A stretch of DNA of 64,000 nt from contig NZ_JAFFIX010000012.1 of NCBI RefSeq assembly GCF_016916835.1, forward strand, positions 62,001 to 126,000, written 5' to 3'. The notes beneath the pieces are model-generated. The model saw nothing but the letters and a program-made list of their open reading frames with translations, made no database searches and was not told where the DNA came from. The first letter of the stretch is position 1. The number at the start of each line of letters is the position of its first letter. Position numbers and translations under genes: made by a program. This document shows positions 33,544 through 40,740 of the stretch, piece after piece. The DNA comes from Actinacidiphila bryophytorum. GTDB lineage: Bacteria > Actinomycetota > Actinomycetes > Streptomycetales > Streptomycetaceae.

Positions 33544-34389
33544 ATGCTTCCTCACCGCAAGGCGTCCGCCACCGTGCTCACCGTCGTCGTGCTCGCCCTC
33601 GGGGCGTCGGTCTCCGGATGTTCCGACTCCGGTGACCTCGCCGGGTCCTCGCCGCTGGACAAGCACGCCGCCGCGCGCACCACCACGACGTACACCGCGA
33701 GCCTCGCGGACTCCGGCACGCCCACCGCCGTGGACATGCAGGTGACCGCCGACCGGCTGCGCAAGCGCGCCGCGGCCCTCGGGCTCAAGGACACCGACGT
33801 GACGGTCGCCGGCACCGTCCTCACCGTCGTGGCGCCGCAGAGCAGCGCCGAGCGGCTGGAGCGCGTGACGGCCACGGCCGTGCTGGAGTTCCGGCCGGTG
33901 CTCGACCCGGCGCAGGCCGCGAAGTACGGGCTCGGGCAGCAGTACGACGCGATGGTCTGCGACAAGACCACCCGGGCGACGCCCTCGCAGCCGGACCGGC
34001 CCACCGTCGGATGCGACCCCTCCACCGGCCAGAAGTACCTGCTGGCGCCGACCGGCCTCGGCGGCTCCGACGTGGAGAGCGCGACGGCGGCCTTCGACTC
34101 CGTCAGCGGCAGCGGATGGCTGGTCGACCTGGACTTCAGCCCGGCGGGCAGCGCCACCTTCACCAAGGTCACCGGCACTCTGTCGCAGAACACCCCGCCG
34201 GCCGACCAGTTCGCCATCGTGATCGACGACCACGTGATGTCGGCCCCCGCCGTCAACTCGGCCATCACCGGCGGCAAGGCGCAGATCACCGGGCGCTACA
34301 CGAAGGAGCAGGCGCAGGAGCTCGCCGCGGCGATCTCCAGCGGCGCCCTCCCCGTCCAGCTCGCCGCGGACCCCGCCACCGGCCGCTGA
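33544..34389 (+). CDS. Lipoprotein resembling the periplasmic (P1/head) domain of SecD
   Basis: A 281-residue lipoprotein. The signal (ATVLTVVVLALGASVSGC) ends in a lipobox cysteine near residue 26. The rest lacks membrane helices but matches the extracytoplasmic part of SecD: VDMQVTADRLRKRAAALGLK, then VDLDFSPAGSATF, and near the end FAIVIDDHVMSAPAVNSAI followed by AQITGRYTKEQAQELAAAI and GALPVQL. In SecDF this domain helps pull proteins across the membrane using proton motive force. Here only the head remains, tethered by lipid, so it may act in folding of exported proteins or as a decoy. No secF partner is near. Confidence 0.75.
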   Translation: MLPHRKASATVLTVVVLALGASVSGCSDSGDLAGSSPLDKHAAARTTTTYTASLADSGTPTAVDMQVTADRLRKRAAALGLKDTDVTVAGTVLTVVAPQSSAERLERVTATAVLEFRPVLDPAQAAKYGLGQQYDAMVCDKTTRATPSQPDRPTVGCDPSTGQKYLLAPTGLGGSDVESATAAFDSVSGSGWLVDLDFSPAGSATFTKVTGTLSQNTPPADQFAIVIDDHVMSAPAVNSAITGGKAQITGRYTKEQAQELAAAISSGALPVQLAADPATGR

Positions 34390-34407
34390 CCCGCCGCCCG
34401 CCGGGCG

Positions 34408-35352
34408 TCAGCCGATACGCGCCGCAGGCCCCGCGGACAGGTAGGTGACCCGCAGGTCCTGCCGGCTGTCCACCAGCTCCTGCTGAAGCAGCCGGCCCGT
34501 GCGCGGGTCGACGACGATCGTGACCGTGCCGGCGTTCGCGGTGCCGGCGTGGGCCGTCAGGGACAGCTCGGTGCCGGTGCGGCCCGTGGCGTCGTGCGCG
34601 GTGCCGACCAGCCGCACGCCGGGCATGCGGGCGAGCACCTGGAAGAGGGCGCTGCGGACCTGCGGGGAGACGGGTGCGCTGCCCAGCGCCTCGCTGACGA
34701 CCTGGAAGGTGCCGATGCCGTCGGACCAGTCGCCTTCCAGCCGCCGGGCCAGCTCCGCCGGGTCGGTGGGGAGAGCCGCCAGGTCGTCCCAGTGGACGGC
34801 GTTGGTCGCGTCGCCGAACAGCAGGGTGGACGTGCCGGGTTGAGCGTGGGCGGTCTTGCGTGCCCAGGGCTTGGCGGCCAGACCTGTGGCCATCTCCAGG
34901 GTGAACGTGGTCCGGCTGTAGTACGCGTTCACCGCGCTCGGCGGCTGGTCGCCGCCCACCAGGGTGGCCACCTTCCAGTAGGGCGCGCCTCCCAGGCCGG
35001 GGGCGCCGCCCTTGGCCGCCATCGAGGTCAGGAACTCGGCCGCCTGCGCCGAGGCGCCGGGCCTGCCGCCGCCGAAGTCGACGGTGGGCAGGACGGCCGC
35101 CGCCGCGGCACCTGCGAGGACCACCGCCACCGCGACCGTACGCCGGCGGGGGCGGCGCACCCGTACTCCCCCGGGCGCGGCCTTCTCCCGCTCACCCGCG
35201 GCGCGTACGGCGGCGAGTGCTCCCGCGACGACCCGCTGCTCCGGCGGCGGTACGCGCCCGGCGGCGGCCAGGGTGCCCATACCCGGCAGGTCGAGGCCGA
35301 GGTCCTGCAGGTCCGTGCCGGACGTACCCCGCCCGGTGCTGCTCGTCTTCAT
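34408..35352 (-). CDS. Membrane protein co-encoded with the ECF sigma factor (CU044_5270-like)
   Basis: A 314-residue protein. A cytoplasmic N-terminal ~75 residues precede one transmembrane helix (TVAVAVVLAGAAAAAVL), and the remaining ~220 residues lie outside. The outer part (FLTSMAAKGGAP, PYWKVATL, then VVDPRTGRLLQQELV) has the look of the actinobacterial CU044_5270 family found beside ECF sigma factors. Its start overlaps the sigma gene stop by four bases (ATGA), so it is the probable membrane partner or anti-sigma factor, though no zinc-type anti-sigma motif is seen. Confidence 0.6.
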   Translation of the reverse strand: MKTSSTGRGTSGTDLQDLGLDLPGMGTLAAAGRVPPPEQRVVAGALAAVRAAGEREKAAPGGVRVRRPRRRTVAVAVVLAGAAAAAVLPTVDFGGGRPGASAQAAEFLTSMAAKGGAPGLGGAPYWKVATLVGGDQPPSAVNAYYSRTTFTLEMATGLAAKPWARKTAHAQPGTSTLLFGDATNAVHWDDLAALPTDPAELARRLEGDWSDGIGTFQVVSEALGSAPVSPQVRSALFQVLARMPGVRLVGTAHDATGRTGTELSLTAHAGTANAGTVTIVVDPRTGRLLQQELVDSRQDLRVTYLSAGPAARIG

Positions 35353-35984
35353 GCGGTGTCTCCTGATGTCGTTGCCGTCACGGCGTCGGTGCGGGGCTGC
35401 GGGGCGGCCACCGGGGTCAGCGCTTCGCGCAGGGCGGCGCGGGCGCGGTGCAGCCGGGAGCGGGCGGTGCCCGCGGGTATCCCGAGGGCTGCCGCGGCCT
35501 CCGCGGGGCTGAGCTGCTCCCACACCACCAGGAGCAGCAGCTCCCGCTCCCCCGGCGGGAGTTGCTGCAAGGTGCGGCGGATCAGCGGGGCGACCGCCTC
35601 GGCGTCGAGCCGTTCGTCCACCGCCTGCCACGGGTCGGCCGCGCCCGCCTCCGGCAAGCTGCCGCCCGGGCCCGGGCCGGACGTGCGCCAGTACGCGGCC
35701 AGCACATGGCGGGCGACGCCGAACAGCCATGTCCGTGCCGTCCCCCGCCGCGGGTCGAACCCGGCACGCCCGGCGAAGGCCCGCAGCCAGACCTCGCTCA
35801 GCAGGTCGTCGGCGACCGCCGGCGCCCGCCGTGCCAGATACCCGTGCAGCGCTGCCGAGTGCAGGGCGACAAGCGGCTCGAAGGCCGCCGGGTCCCTCGC
35901 GGACCGCACCAGCGCCTCGTCCCCGTCACCCGGACCTTCCGGCGCACCGCCCCGTCGCCACCGCATATGGCGGATCCCCTCCAT
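35349..35984 (-). CDS. ECF-type RNA polymerase sigma factor
   Basis: A ~211-residue sigma-70-family protein. Region 2 reads FEPLVALHSAALHGYLARR, then ADDLLSEVWLRAFAGRAGFDP and TARTWLFGVARHVLAAYWR. Region 4 reads LQQLPPGERELLLLVVWEQLSPAEAAAALGIPAGTARSRLHRAR. It directs polymerase to a small regulon and is probably held by the membrane protein encoded immediately downstream. Starts at 36020 (GTG), 35984 and 35966 (ATG with GGAGGGG upstream) are possible; I list 35984. Confidence 0.85.
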   Translation of the reverse strand: MEGIRHMRWRRGGAPEGPGDGDEALVRSARDPAAFEPLVALHSAALHGYLARRAPAVADDLLSEVWLRAFAGRAGFDPRRGTARTWLFGVARHVLAAYWRTSGPGPGGSLPEAGAADPWQAVDERLDAEAVAPLIRRTLQQLPPGERELLLLVVWEQLSPAEAAAALGIPAGTARSRLHRARAALREALTPVAAPQPRTDAVTATTSGDTA

Positions 35985-36352
35985 CGGCCCTCGATTCCCG
36001 GCCGGCTCACGCGGCCTCACCGACTACTTGCCGCGGGGCGCCTCCGGCGTTCGCCGGGCGGGAGGCGCCGGGTCAGGGCGACCAGGCGTCGCGGCCGGGC
36101 TTCGCCGCCCGCCCCCGTGCGGGGCGTGGCGCAGGTCACCGAACTGCTCGGCTGGTTCACCGTCGCCGCCCGCCCCCGTGCGGGCGTGGACTGGCGTCAG
36201 CTGGGTGCCGAGATGCCCGCAAGGCGCTGGGCCGGCGGCCCCGGCCCGCCGCGGAGACCGTCCCGGACTTGCGTCCGCAGCCTCCTGGCGCACGGCGCCG
36301 TCCGAGCGGCGAACGGTACGCGGGGAGACCGCGGGCGCGGAGCCCGGGCGGG
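35985..36352. other. Intergenic region between ECF sigma and GH54 genes, with a 22-bp direct repeat
   Basis: These 368 bases hold two copies of TCGCCGCCCGCCCCCGTGCGGG (about 36102-36123 and 36163-36184, 61 bases apart) and otherwise very GC-rich sequence. A plus-strand stretch near 36130-36200 has protein-like composition (VTELLGWFTVAARPRAGVDW) but no start, so it is at most a gene remnant. The sigma promoter should lie at the left end. Confidence 0.4.
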
Positions 36353-38209
36353 TCAGCTCAGGGCGAACTTCTGGGCCGCCGTGCCGTTGCAGTCGTGGAT
36401 CTGCAGCCGGGTGGCGTTGGCGGTGGCGCCGTCCGTGGCGTCGAGGCAGCGGCCCGACTGCGGGTTGAGCAGCGAACCGTCGCCCTGCTGCACCCAGACC
36501 TGGCCACCGACGCCGTTGCAGTCCCACAGCTCGACGGGGGTGTTCTGGGCGGTGCCGTTGCCGTTGACGTCAAGGCAGCGGCCCAGGGTGCGCAGCGCGT
36601 TGGCCGAGGTGTGGACCCAGTGCTGGTCCAGGGCGTAGGACTGGCAGTCGTAGAGCTGGGCGGCAGCGCCGTCGCCCGCGTTGTCGTCGCCGTAGACGTC
36701 GACGCACTTGCCTGCCGGGCCCGCGATGGCACCGCCACCGTTCACGGTGAACTTCTGGGCCGCGGTGCCGTTGCAGTCGTGGATGCGCAGGCGGCTGCCG
36801 TTGGCCGTGGCGCCGCTGGGGGTGTCCAGGCAGCGCCCGGACTGCGGGTTGAACAGGGAGCCGTCGGGGCGCTGCACCCACTTCTGGCCGCCGACGCCGT
36901 TGCAGTCCCACAGCTCCACCTGGGTGTCCTGGGCCGTGCCGTTGCCGTTGACGTCAAGGCAGCGGCCCAGGGTGCGCAGCGAGCGGTCCGGCTCGTGCGT
37001 CCAGTGCTGGTCGGCCGCGGCGCCCTGGCAGTCCCACATCTGCACCGCGGCCCGGTCGCCGCCGACGTCGTCGCCCGAGACGTCGACGCACTTGCCGCCG
37101 GGCGCCCCGACGGTGGCGGGGGCGACGCCCGCGGTGTCGCCCGCGTAGCCGGCCGCCACGATGCCGGCCTGCACGGCGTCGTCGGCCGCGTCGGTGGGGT
37201 AGCCGGCGGTGATGGCGCCCTCGAAGAAGGAGCCGCCTGCGCGGTTGCTGTTGTCGCCGCCGGTGCCCAGGACGATGGAGCCCTCCTGCTGCATGGGCGC
37301 GTAGCCGGGCGGCAGGGCGCCGTTCCACCACGTGGTCAGGCCGCCGCCGCGGGAGTCGCCGCCCTTGAGGGCGAAGGTGTGCTGGCCGTCGTTCTTCAGC
37401 AGTGCGGTGACGAAGGGCGTGCTGTTGCCGCCGTTGCGGCTGTGGGCGTTGGTGTCGGCCTGGAAGATGCCGTTCTCCAGGTCGGCCTGCACCCACGGGC
37501 CGTTGCCCGTACAGGGGTCGCAGGCCCGCGCCGGGGAGATGTTGAGCGCGTCCATGTGGCCGGCCCCGGTGTCCTCCTCCTTGGCCTCGACGTTGCCGAA
37601 GTCGAAGCAGCAGTCGTGGATGGTGTGGGTGCCGCTGGTGACCATGTACATGCCTTCGGGGCGGCCGTCCGTGGCGACGCCCGTGCCCACCGCGTGCCGG
37701 TAGCCGATGCCGGGCTGGACGTAGACCCCGTAGACCGGGTGGCCCGCGACGGTGACATGCAGCGCGTTGGCCAGTGCGCCGACGTCGGCGGCGCCCGCGG
37801 TGCCGGCGCCGGCGACGGCCAGGTCGTTGTGCCGCGGCGACTGGTCGTAGATCCGGGTGATCACGCAGGCTGTGCCGGTGCAGAAGGAGTTCTGGCCCGA
37901 CGCGTCCGCGTAGCCGCCGGTCGCGAGCAGGCCGATGTCGCGGGCGGCGCCGTCGCTGACCCGGGTGACCTGGTAGAGGCTGCCGCCGTAGCCGGAGTAC
38001 AGCGCGCGTACGGTGCTGAAGGCGCCCACGCAGGGGGTGCCGGTGTCGCCGTAGATGTCGCAGGGCAGGGAACCGGCCGCGTGCACGGGGCCGGTGGAGC
38101 CGAGCAGCAGCCCCGCGGCCAGGGCGAGCGTCCCGGCGAAGGCGGTGAGGGCGCGGCGGCAGCGCCGCAGCGCGGAGGTCGGCCGGCTCCTGGGAGGGTG
38201 TGCGGTCAT
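36353..38209 (-). CDS. Secreted alpha-L-arabinofuranosidase (GH54 catalytic domain) with two ricin-type CBM13 modules
   Basis: A 618-residue secreted enzyme. A signal peptide (to about residue 45, VHAAG) is followed by a GH54-type catalytic domain of ~310 residues: LPCDIYGDTGTPCVGAFSTV, CVITRIYDQSPRHNDL, CCFDFGNVE and WWNGALPPGYAPMQQEGSI, as in fungal AbfB. Two ricin B-type beta-trefoils fill the remainder, each with repeats such as GRCLDVNGNGTAQ and QIHDCNGTAAQKF. GH54 enzymes release terminal arabinofuranose from arabinan and arabinoxylan; they usually carry CBM42, so the CBM13 pairing is a variant. A 46-bp block is identical between the two trefoils. GGAGAAAGGG precedes the ATG. Confidence 0.88.
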   Translation of the reverse strand: MTAHPPRSRPTSALRRCRRALTAFAGTLALAAGLLLGSTGPVHAAGSLPCDIYGDTGTPCVGAFSTVRALYSGYGGSLYQVTRVSDGAARDIGLLATGGYADASGQNSFCTGTACVITRIYDQSPRHNDLAVAGAGTAGAADVGALANALHVTVAGHPVYGVYVQPGIGYRHAVGTGVATDGRPEGMYMVTSGTHTIHDCCFDFGNVEAKEEDTGAGHMDALNISPARACDPCTGNGPWVQADLENGIFQADTNAHSRNGGNSTPFVTALLKNDGQHTFALKGGDSRGGGLTTWWNGALPPGYAPMQQEGSIVLGTGGDNSNRAGGSFFEGAITAGYPTDAADDAVQAGIVAAGYAGDTAGVAPATVGAPGGKCVDVSGDDVGGDRAAVQMWDCQGAAADQHWTHEPDRSLRTLGRCLDVNGNGTAQDTQVELWDCNGVGGQKWVQRPDGSLFNPQSGRCLDTPSGATANGSRLRIHDCNGTAAQKFTVNGGGAIAGPAGKCVDVYGDDNAGDGAAAQLYDCQSYALDQHWVHTSANALRTLGRCLDVNGNGTAQNTPVELWDCNGVGGQVWVQQGDGSLLNPQSGRCLDATDGATANATRLQIHDCNGTAAQKFALS

Positions 38210-38336
38210 CGTCGGCCCTTTCTCCTTCGAGTAGGTGCGTACGTCGAGGTGGCGCGGGGTCGTGCGGGCGTACGGGGTCGTGCCGGTGCTCCCGGGCGGC
38301 GGGAATGGCGAGGCCGCCGCCCGTACGGGTGGGGCG

Positions 38337-38396
38337 GTGCGGTGCTGTGCGGTTCCGTGCGGTGCTGTGCGGTCCGGTGCGGTCCCGTGCGGTCGC
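38337..38396. repeat. Six head-to-tail copies of a 10-bp unit GTGCGGTNCN
   Basis: The units are GTGCGGTGCT, GTGCGGTTCC, GTGCGGTGCT, GTGCGGTCCG, GTGCGGTCCC and GTGCGGTCGC with no gaps. The first seven bases never vary. Ten bases is close to one turn of DNA, so the constant part faces the same side in every copy. It lies 128 bases upstream of the GH54 start on that gene's promoter side. Confidence 0.85.
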
Positions 38397-38472
38397 GCAA
38401 GGTCCAGGATGCCCACCGCCGCCGCACCGGATGCACGAACTGCCGCAGCGGCGCCGGGCATCGGCGACACAC

Positions 38473-38505
38473 AGGCAGCGCATAGGGATATCCCTATCGC
38501 TGCCT
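38473..38505. promoter_or_regulatory. 33-bp near-perfect inverted repeat with a 16-bp perfect AT-rich core
   Basis: The core ATAGGGATATCCCTAT (38482-38497) is a perfect palindrome. The flanks AGGCAGC and GCTGCCT extend the symmetry with a single unpaired base on the left. It stands about 100 bases before the M1 peptidase start and is strongly AT-rich for this genome, so a dimeric repressor site is likely; a cruciform or hairpin is the alternative. Confidence 0.6.
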
Positions 38506-38604
38506 GCCGGGTCTTACCCGCGGGGAGCGGTCGTGCTCAGACTCCCCCTACGGCAGCGCCACTTGCCGGCTCATCCCCCCACCTCCGAGAGGACCGATGA
38601 GTAG

Positions 38605-40536
38605 ATGAGGAAACGACTGCTCTCCCTGATGGCCGGCTTCGGGGCGGCCGGGCTCGCCGCCGCGGTGGGCCTCGGCGTGGCCGGGGCGACCGGTGCGACC
38701 GCGGCCGCGGCCCCCGGGTCCGGCGCCGGCGCTCCCGGCGCGGCGCTCGCGGCCTGCACGCCCACCCAGGTGGTCGCCAACGGCGACTTCGAGAACGGGA
38801 CGTCGCCGTGGACGGCCTCCAGCGGCGTGATCACCAGCGGCGGCGGCCAGAGCGCCCACGGCGGCAACGGCTTCGCCTGGCTGGACGGCTACGGCTCCAC
38901 GCACACCGACACCCTCAGCCAGTCGCTGGCGATACCCGCGGGCTGCGGCACGGCCACGCTCACCTTCTGGCTGCACATCGACACCGCCGAGACGACGGCG
39001 TCCACCGCGTACGACAAGCTCACCGCGAAGCTCGGCGGCAGCACCCTGGCCACGTACTCCAACCTCGACGCGGCGACGGGGTACGTGCAGCGGACCTTCG
39101 ACGTGTCGTCCTTCCTCGGGCAGAACGTGAGCCTGGCCTTCAGCGGCGCCGAGGACTCCGGGCTGCAGACCAGCTTCGTGATCGACGACGTGAGCCTGAC
39201 CACCTCCGGTGACGGCACCCCGCCGACCACTCCCCCGACGACCCCGCCCACGACTCCTCCCACCACGCCGCCCGCCGACTCCACGCGGACGCCGGCTTCG
39301 CCCGCGTACACCGTCAGCCTCAGCAGTGACGCGACGGGAGTGACCTGGACGGGTCACGAGAGCGTGACCTTCACCAACGCCTCGGCCACCCCGCTGAACG
39401 AGGTCTACCTGCGGCTGTGGGACAACTACCACGGCTCCTGCCCGACCACGCCGATCACCGTCAGCAACGTGACCGGCGGGACCGCGGGCGCGCTGTCGGT
39501 CGGCTGCACGGCCCTGCCGGTCACGCTGCCCGCGTCACTGGCCCAGGGGCAGTCCGGCACCGTCGGGTTCGACCTGCGGATCGCGGTGCCCAGCGGCGCC
39601 GACCGCTTCGGGCACGACGGCGCCTTCTCCTTCGTGGGCAACGCGCTGCCGGTGCTCGCCGTACGCGACGCGGCGGGCTGGCACCTGGACCCGTACACCA
39701 ACAACGGCGAGTCCTTCTACTCCCTGGCCGCGGACTTCCACGTCACCCTCGACCACCCCACGAGCCTGCTGGTGCCCGCCACCGGAACGTCGGTGGACAC
39801 CCCGGGGACCTCGGGCCGCACCGTGACGACGGCGACCGCCACCAAGGTCAGGGACTTCGCGTGGGGCGCGGGCGCCTTCAGCAAGGTCTCGGGCACCTCG
39901 GCGACCGGCGTGAAGGTCAACGTCTACGCGGTCAGCGGGATCAGTTCGACCAGCGCCCAGTCGATGCTGACCACGTCGATCTCGGCGATCGACGCGCACG
40001 CGGGCCGCTTCGGCGCCTACCCGTACGGCGAGGTGGACGCGGTGCTGGACAACAACTTCTGGTTCGGCGGCATGGAGTACCCGGGCTTCGTGCTCGACCT
40101 GGTGGACAAGACCGCGCTCACCCATGAGCTGGGCCACCAGTGGTGGTACGGCATCGTCGGGGACGACGAGTACAACAGCCCGTGGCTGGACGAGGCCTTC
40201 ACCGACTACTCCACGGACCTCGCGCTCGGCAAGACCGGCACCAACTGCTGGAGCAGCGTGTCGTGGGCGTCGTCGGCCGAGAAGATCACCAACTCGATGG
40301 CGTACTGGGACGCGCACTCGTCGCGGTACTCCACGGTGGTGTACGGCTACGGCAAGTGCGCGCTGCACGACCTGCGGCGGCTCATCGGCGACAGCGCGAT
40401 GACGTCCCTGATGCGCAGTTACGCGCAGGCCCACTGGTACGGGGTCTCCACCACCGCCGAGTTCAAGGCGGCGGCGCAGGCGGCCACGTCGACGGATCTC
40501 ACGTCGTTCTGGAGTACGCACCGGATCGACGGGTAA
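38605..40536 (+). CDS. Secreted M1-family zinc metallopeptidase with N-terminal beta-sandwich domain and TTPP linker
   Basis: A 643-residue secreted protein. A signal peptide (to about residue 36) precedes a jelly-roll-like domain (~50-200: VVANGDFENGTSPW, FVIDDVSLTTSG), then a repeated Pro/Thr linker (TPPTTPPTTPPT, ~205-222). The M1 aminopeptidase-like part follows, with GGMEYPGFV (the GxMEN-like motif) and the zinc site H507-E-x-x-H511 with E530 after 18 residues (HELGHQWW ... LDEAF). These features predict an active gluzincin that trims peptides outside the cell. The usual C-terminal ERAP-like domain is absent, so it is a short form. A strong hairpin terminator follows. Confidence 0.88.
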   Translation: MRKRLLSLMAGFGAAGLAAAVGLGVAGATGATAAAAPGSGAGAPGAALAACTPTQVVANGDFENGTSPWTASSGVITSGGGQSAHGGNGFAWLDGYGSTHTDTLSQSLAIPAGCGTATLTFWLHIDTAETTASTAYDKLTAKLGGSTLATYSNLDAATGYVQRTFDVSSFLGQNVSLAFSGAEDSGLQTSFVIDDVSLTTSGDGTPPTTPPTTPPTTPPTTPPADSTRTPASPAYTVSLSSDATGVTWTGHESVTFTNASATPLNEVYLRLWDNYHGSCPTTPITVSNVTGGTAGALSVGCTALPVTLPASLAQGQSGTVGFDLRIAVPSGADRFGHDGAFSFVGNALPVLAVRDAAGWHLDPYTNNGESFYSLAADFHVTLDHPTSLLVPATGTSVDTPGTSGRTVTTATATKVRDFAWGAGAFSKVSGTSATGVKVNVYAVSGISSTSAQSMLTTSISAIDAHAGRFGAYPYGEVDAVLDNNFWFGGMEYPGFVLDLVDKTALTHELGHQWWYGIVGDDEYNSPWLDEAFTDYSTDLALGKTGTNCWSSVSWASSAEKITNSMAYWDAHSSRYSTVVYGYGKCALHDLRRLIGDSAMTSLMRSYAQAHWYGVSTTAEFKAAAQAATSTDLTSFWSTHRIDG

Positions 40537-40572
40537 CCGTCCGGCTGCAGGCTTTCTCAGGGCCTGGAGAAC

Positions 40573-40609
40573 GGCGGGTGCGCTCCCTTCGCGGTGGGGC
40601 GCACCCGCC
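40573..40609 (+). terminator. Hairpin terminator after the M1 peptidase gene
   Basis: An 11-bp perfect stem (GGCGGGTGCGC with GCGCACCCGCC) encloses 15 bases, 37 bases after the stop codon. No U-tract follows. Confidence 0.65.
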
Positions 40610-40740
40610 GCCGCTTCCGCTGCCTGCCCCCGCCGTTCGCTTTCCGCGGGCGCCGGGCGGATCCCGGCGGGCGGGAGGCGGGATTGACCGCAGGGGCGGG
40701 TGTTCCGACACTGGGGTTCCGCCCCAAGGTTGGCAGGTTC

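Larger units (their letters stand above)
38210..38604. promoter_or_regulatory. Divergent GH54-M1 peptidase control region
   Basis: This 395-bp region separates two secreted-enzyme genes on opposite strands. It contains six tandem 10-bp repeats (38337-38396) and a long inverted repeat with an AT-rich centre (38473-38505), listed separately. The remainder is GC-rich with no supported gene. Confidence 0.5.

Noticed and set aside
29289-33545. A 1,418-codon open frame on the minus strand
   Set aside because: It is the antisense of the CE8-GH43 and protease genes and shows Arg/Gly/Val-rich shadow composition. Only its first part, 32.3-33.0 kb, has real similarity (the Gfo/Idh/MocA remnant).
36124-36352. 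A small plus-strand gene between the sigma and GH54 genes
   Set aside because: Protein-like composition in one frame but no start codon with a ribosome-binding site and no recognised motif.
38337-38396. CRISPR-like or iteron origin array
   Set aside because: The 10-bp units have no spacers, and no replication initiator or partition gene is nearby.
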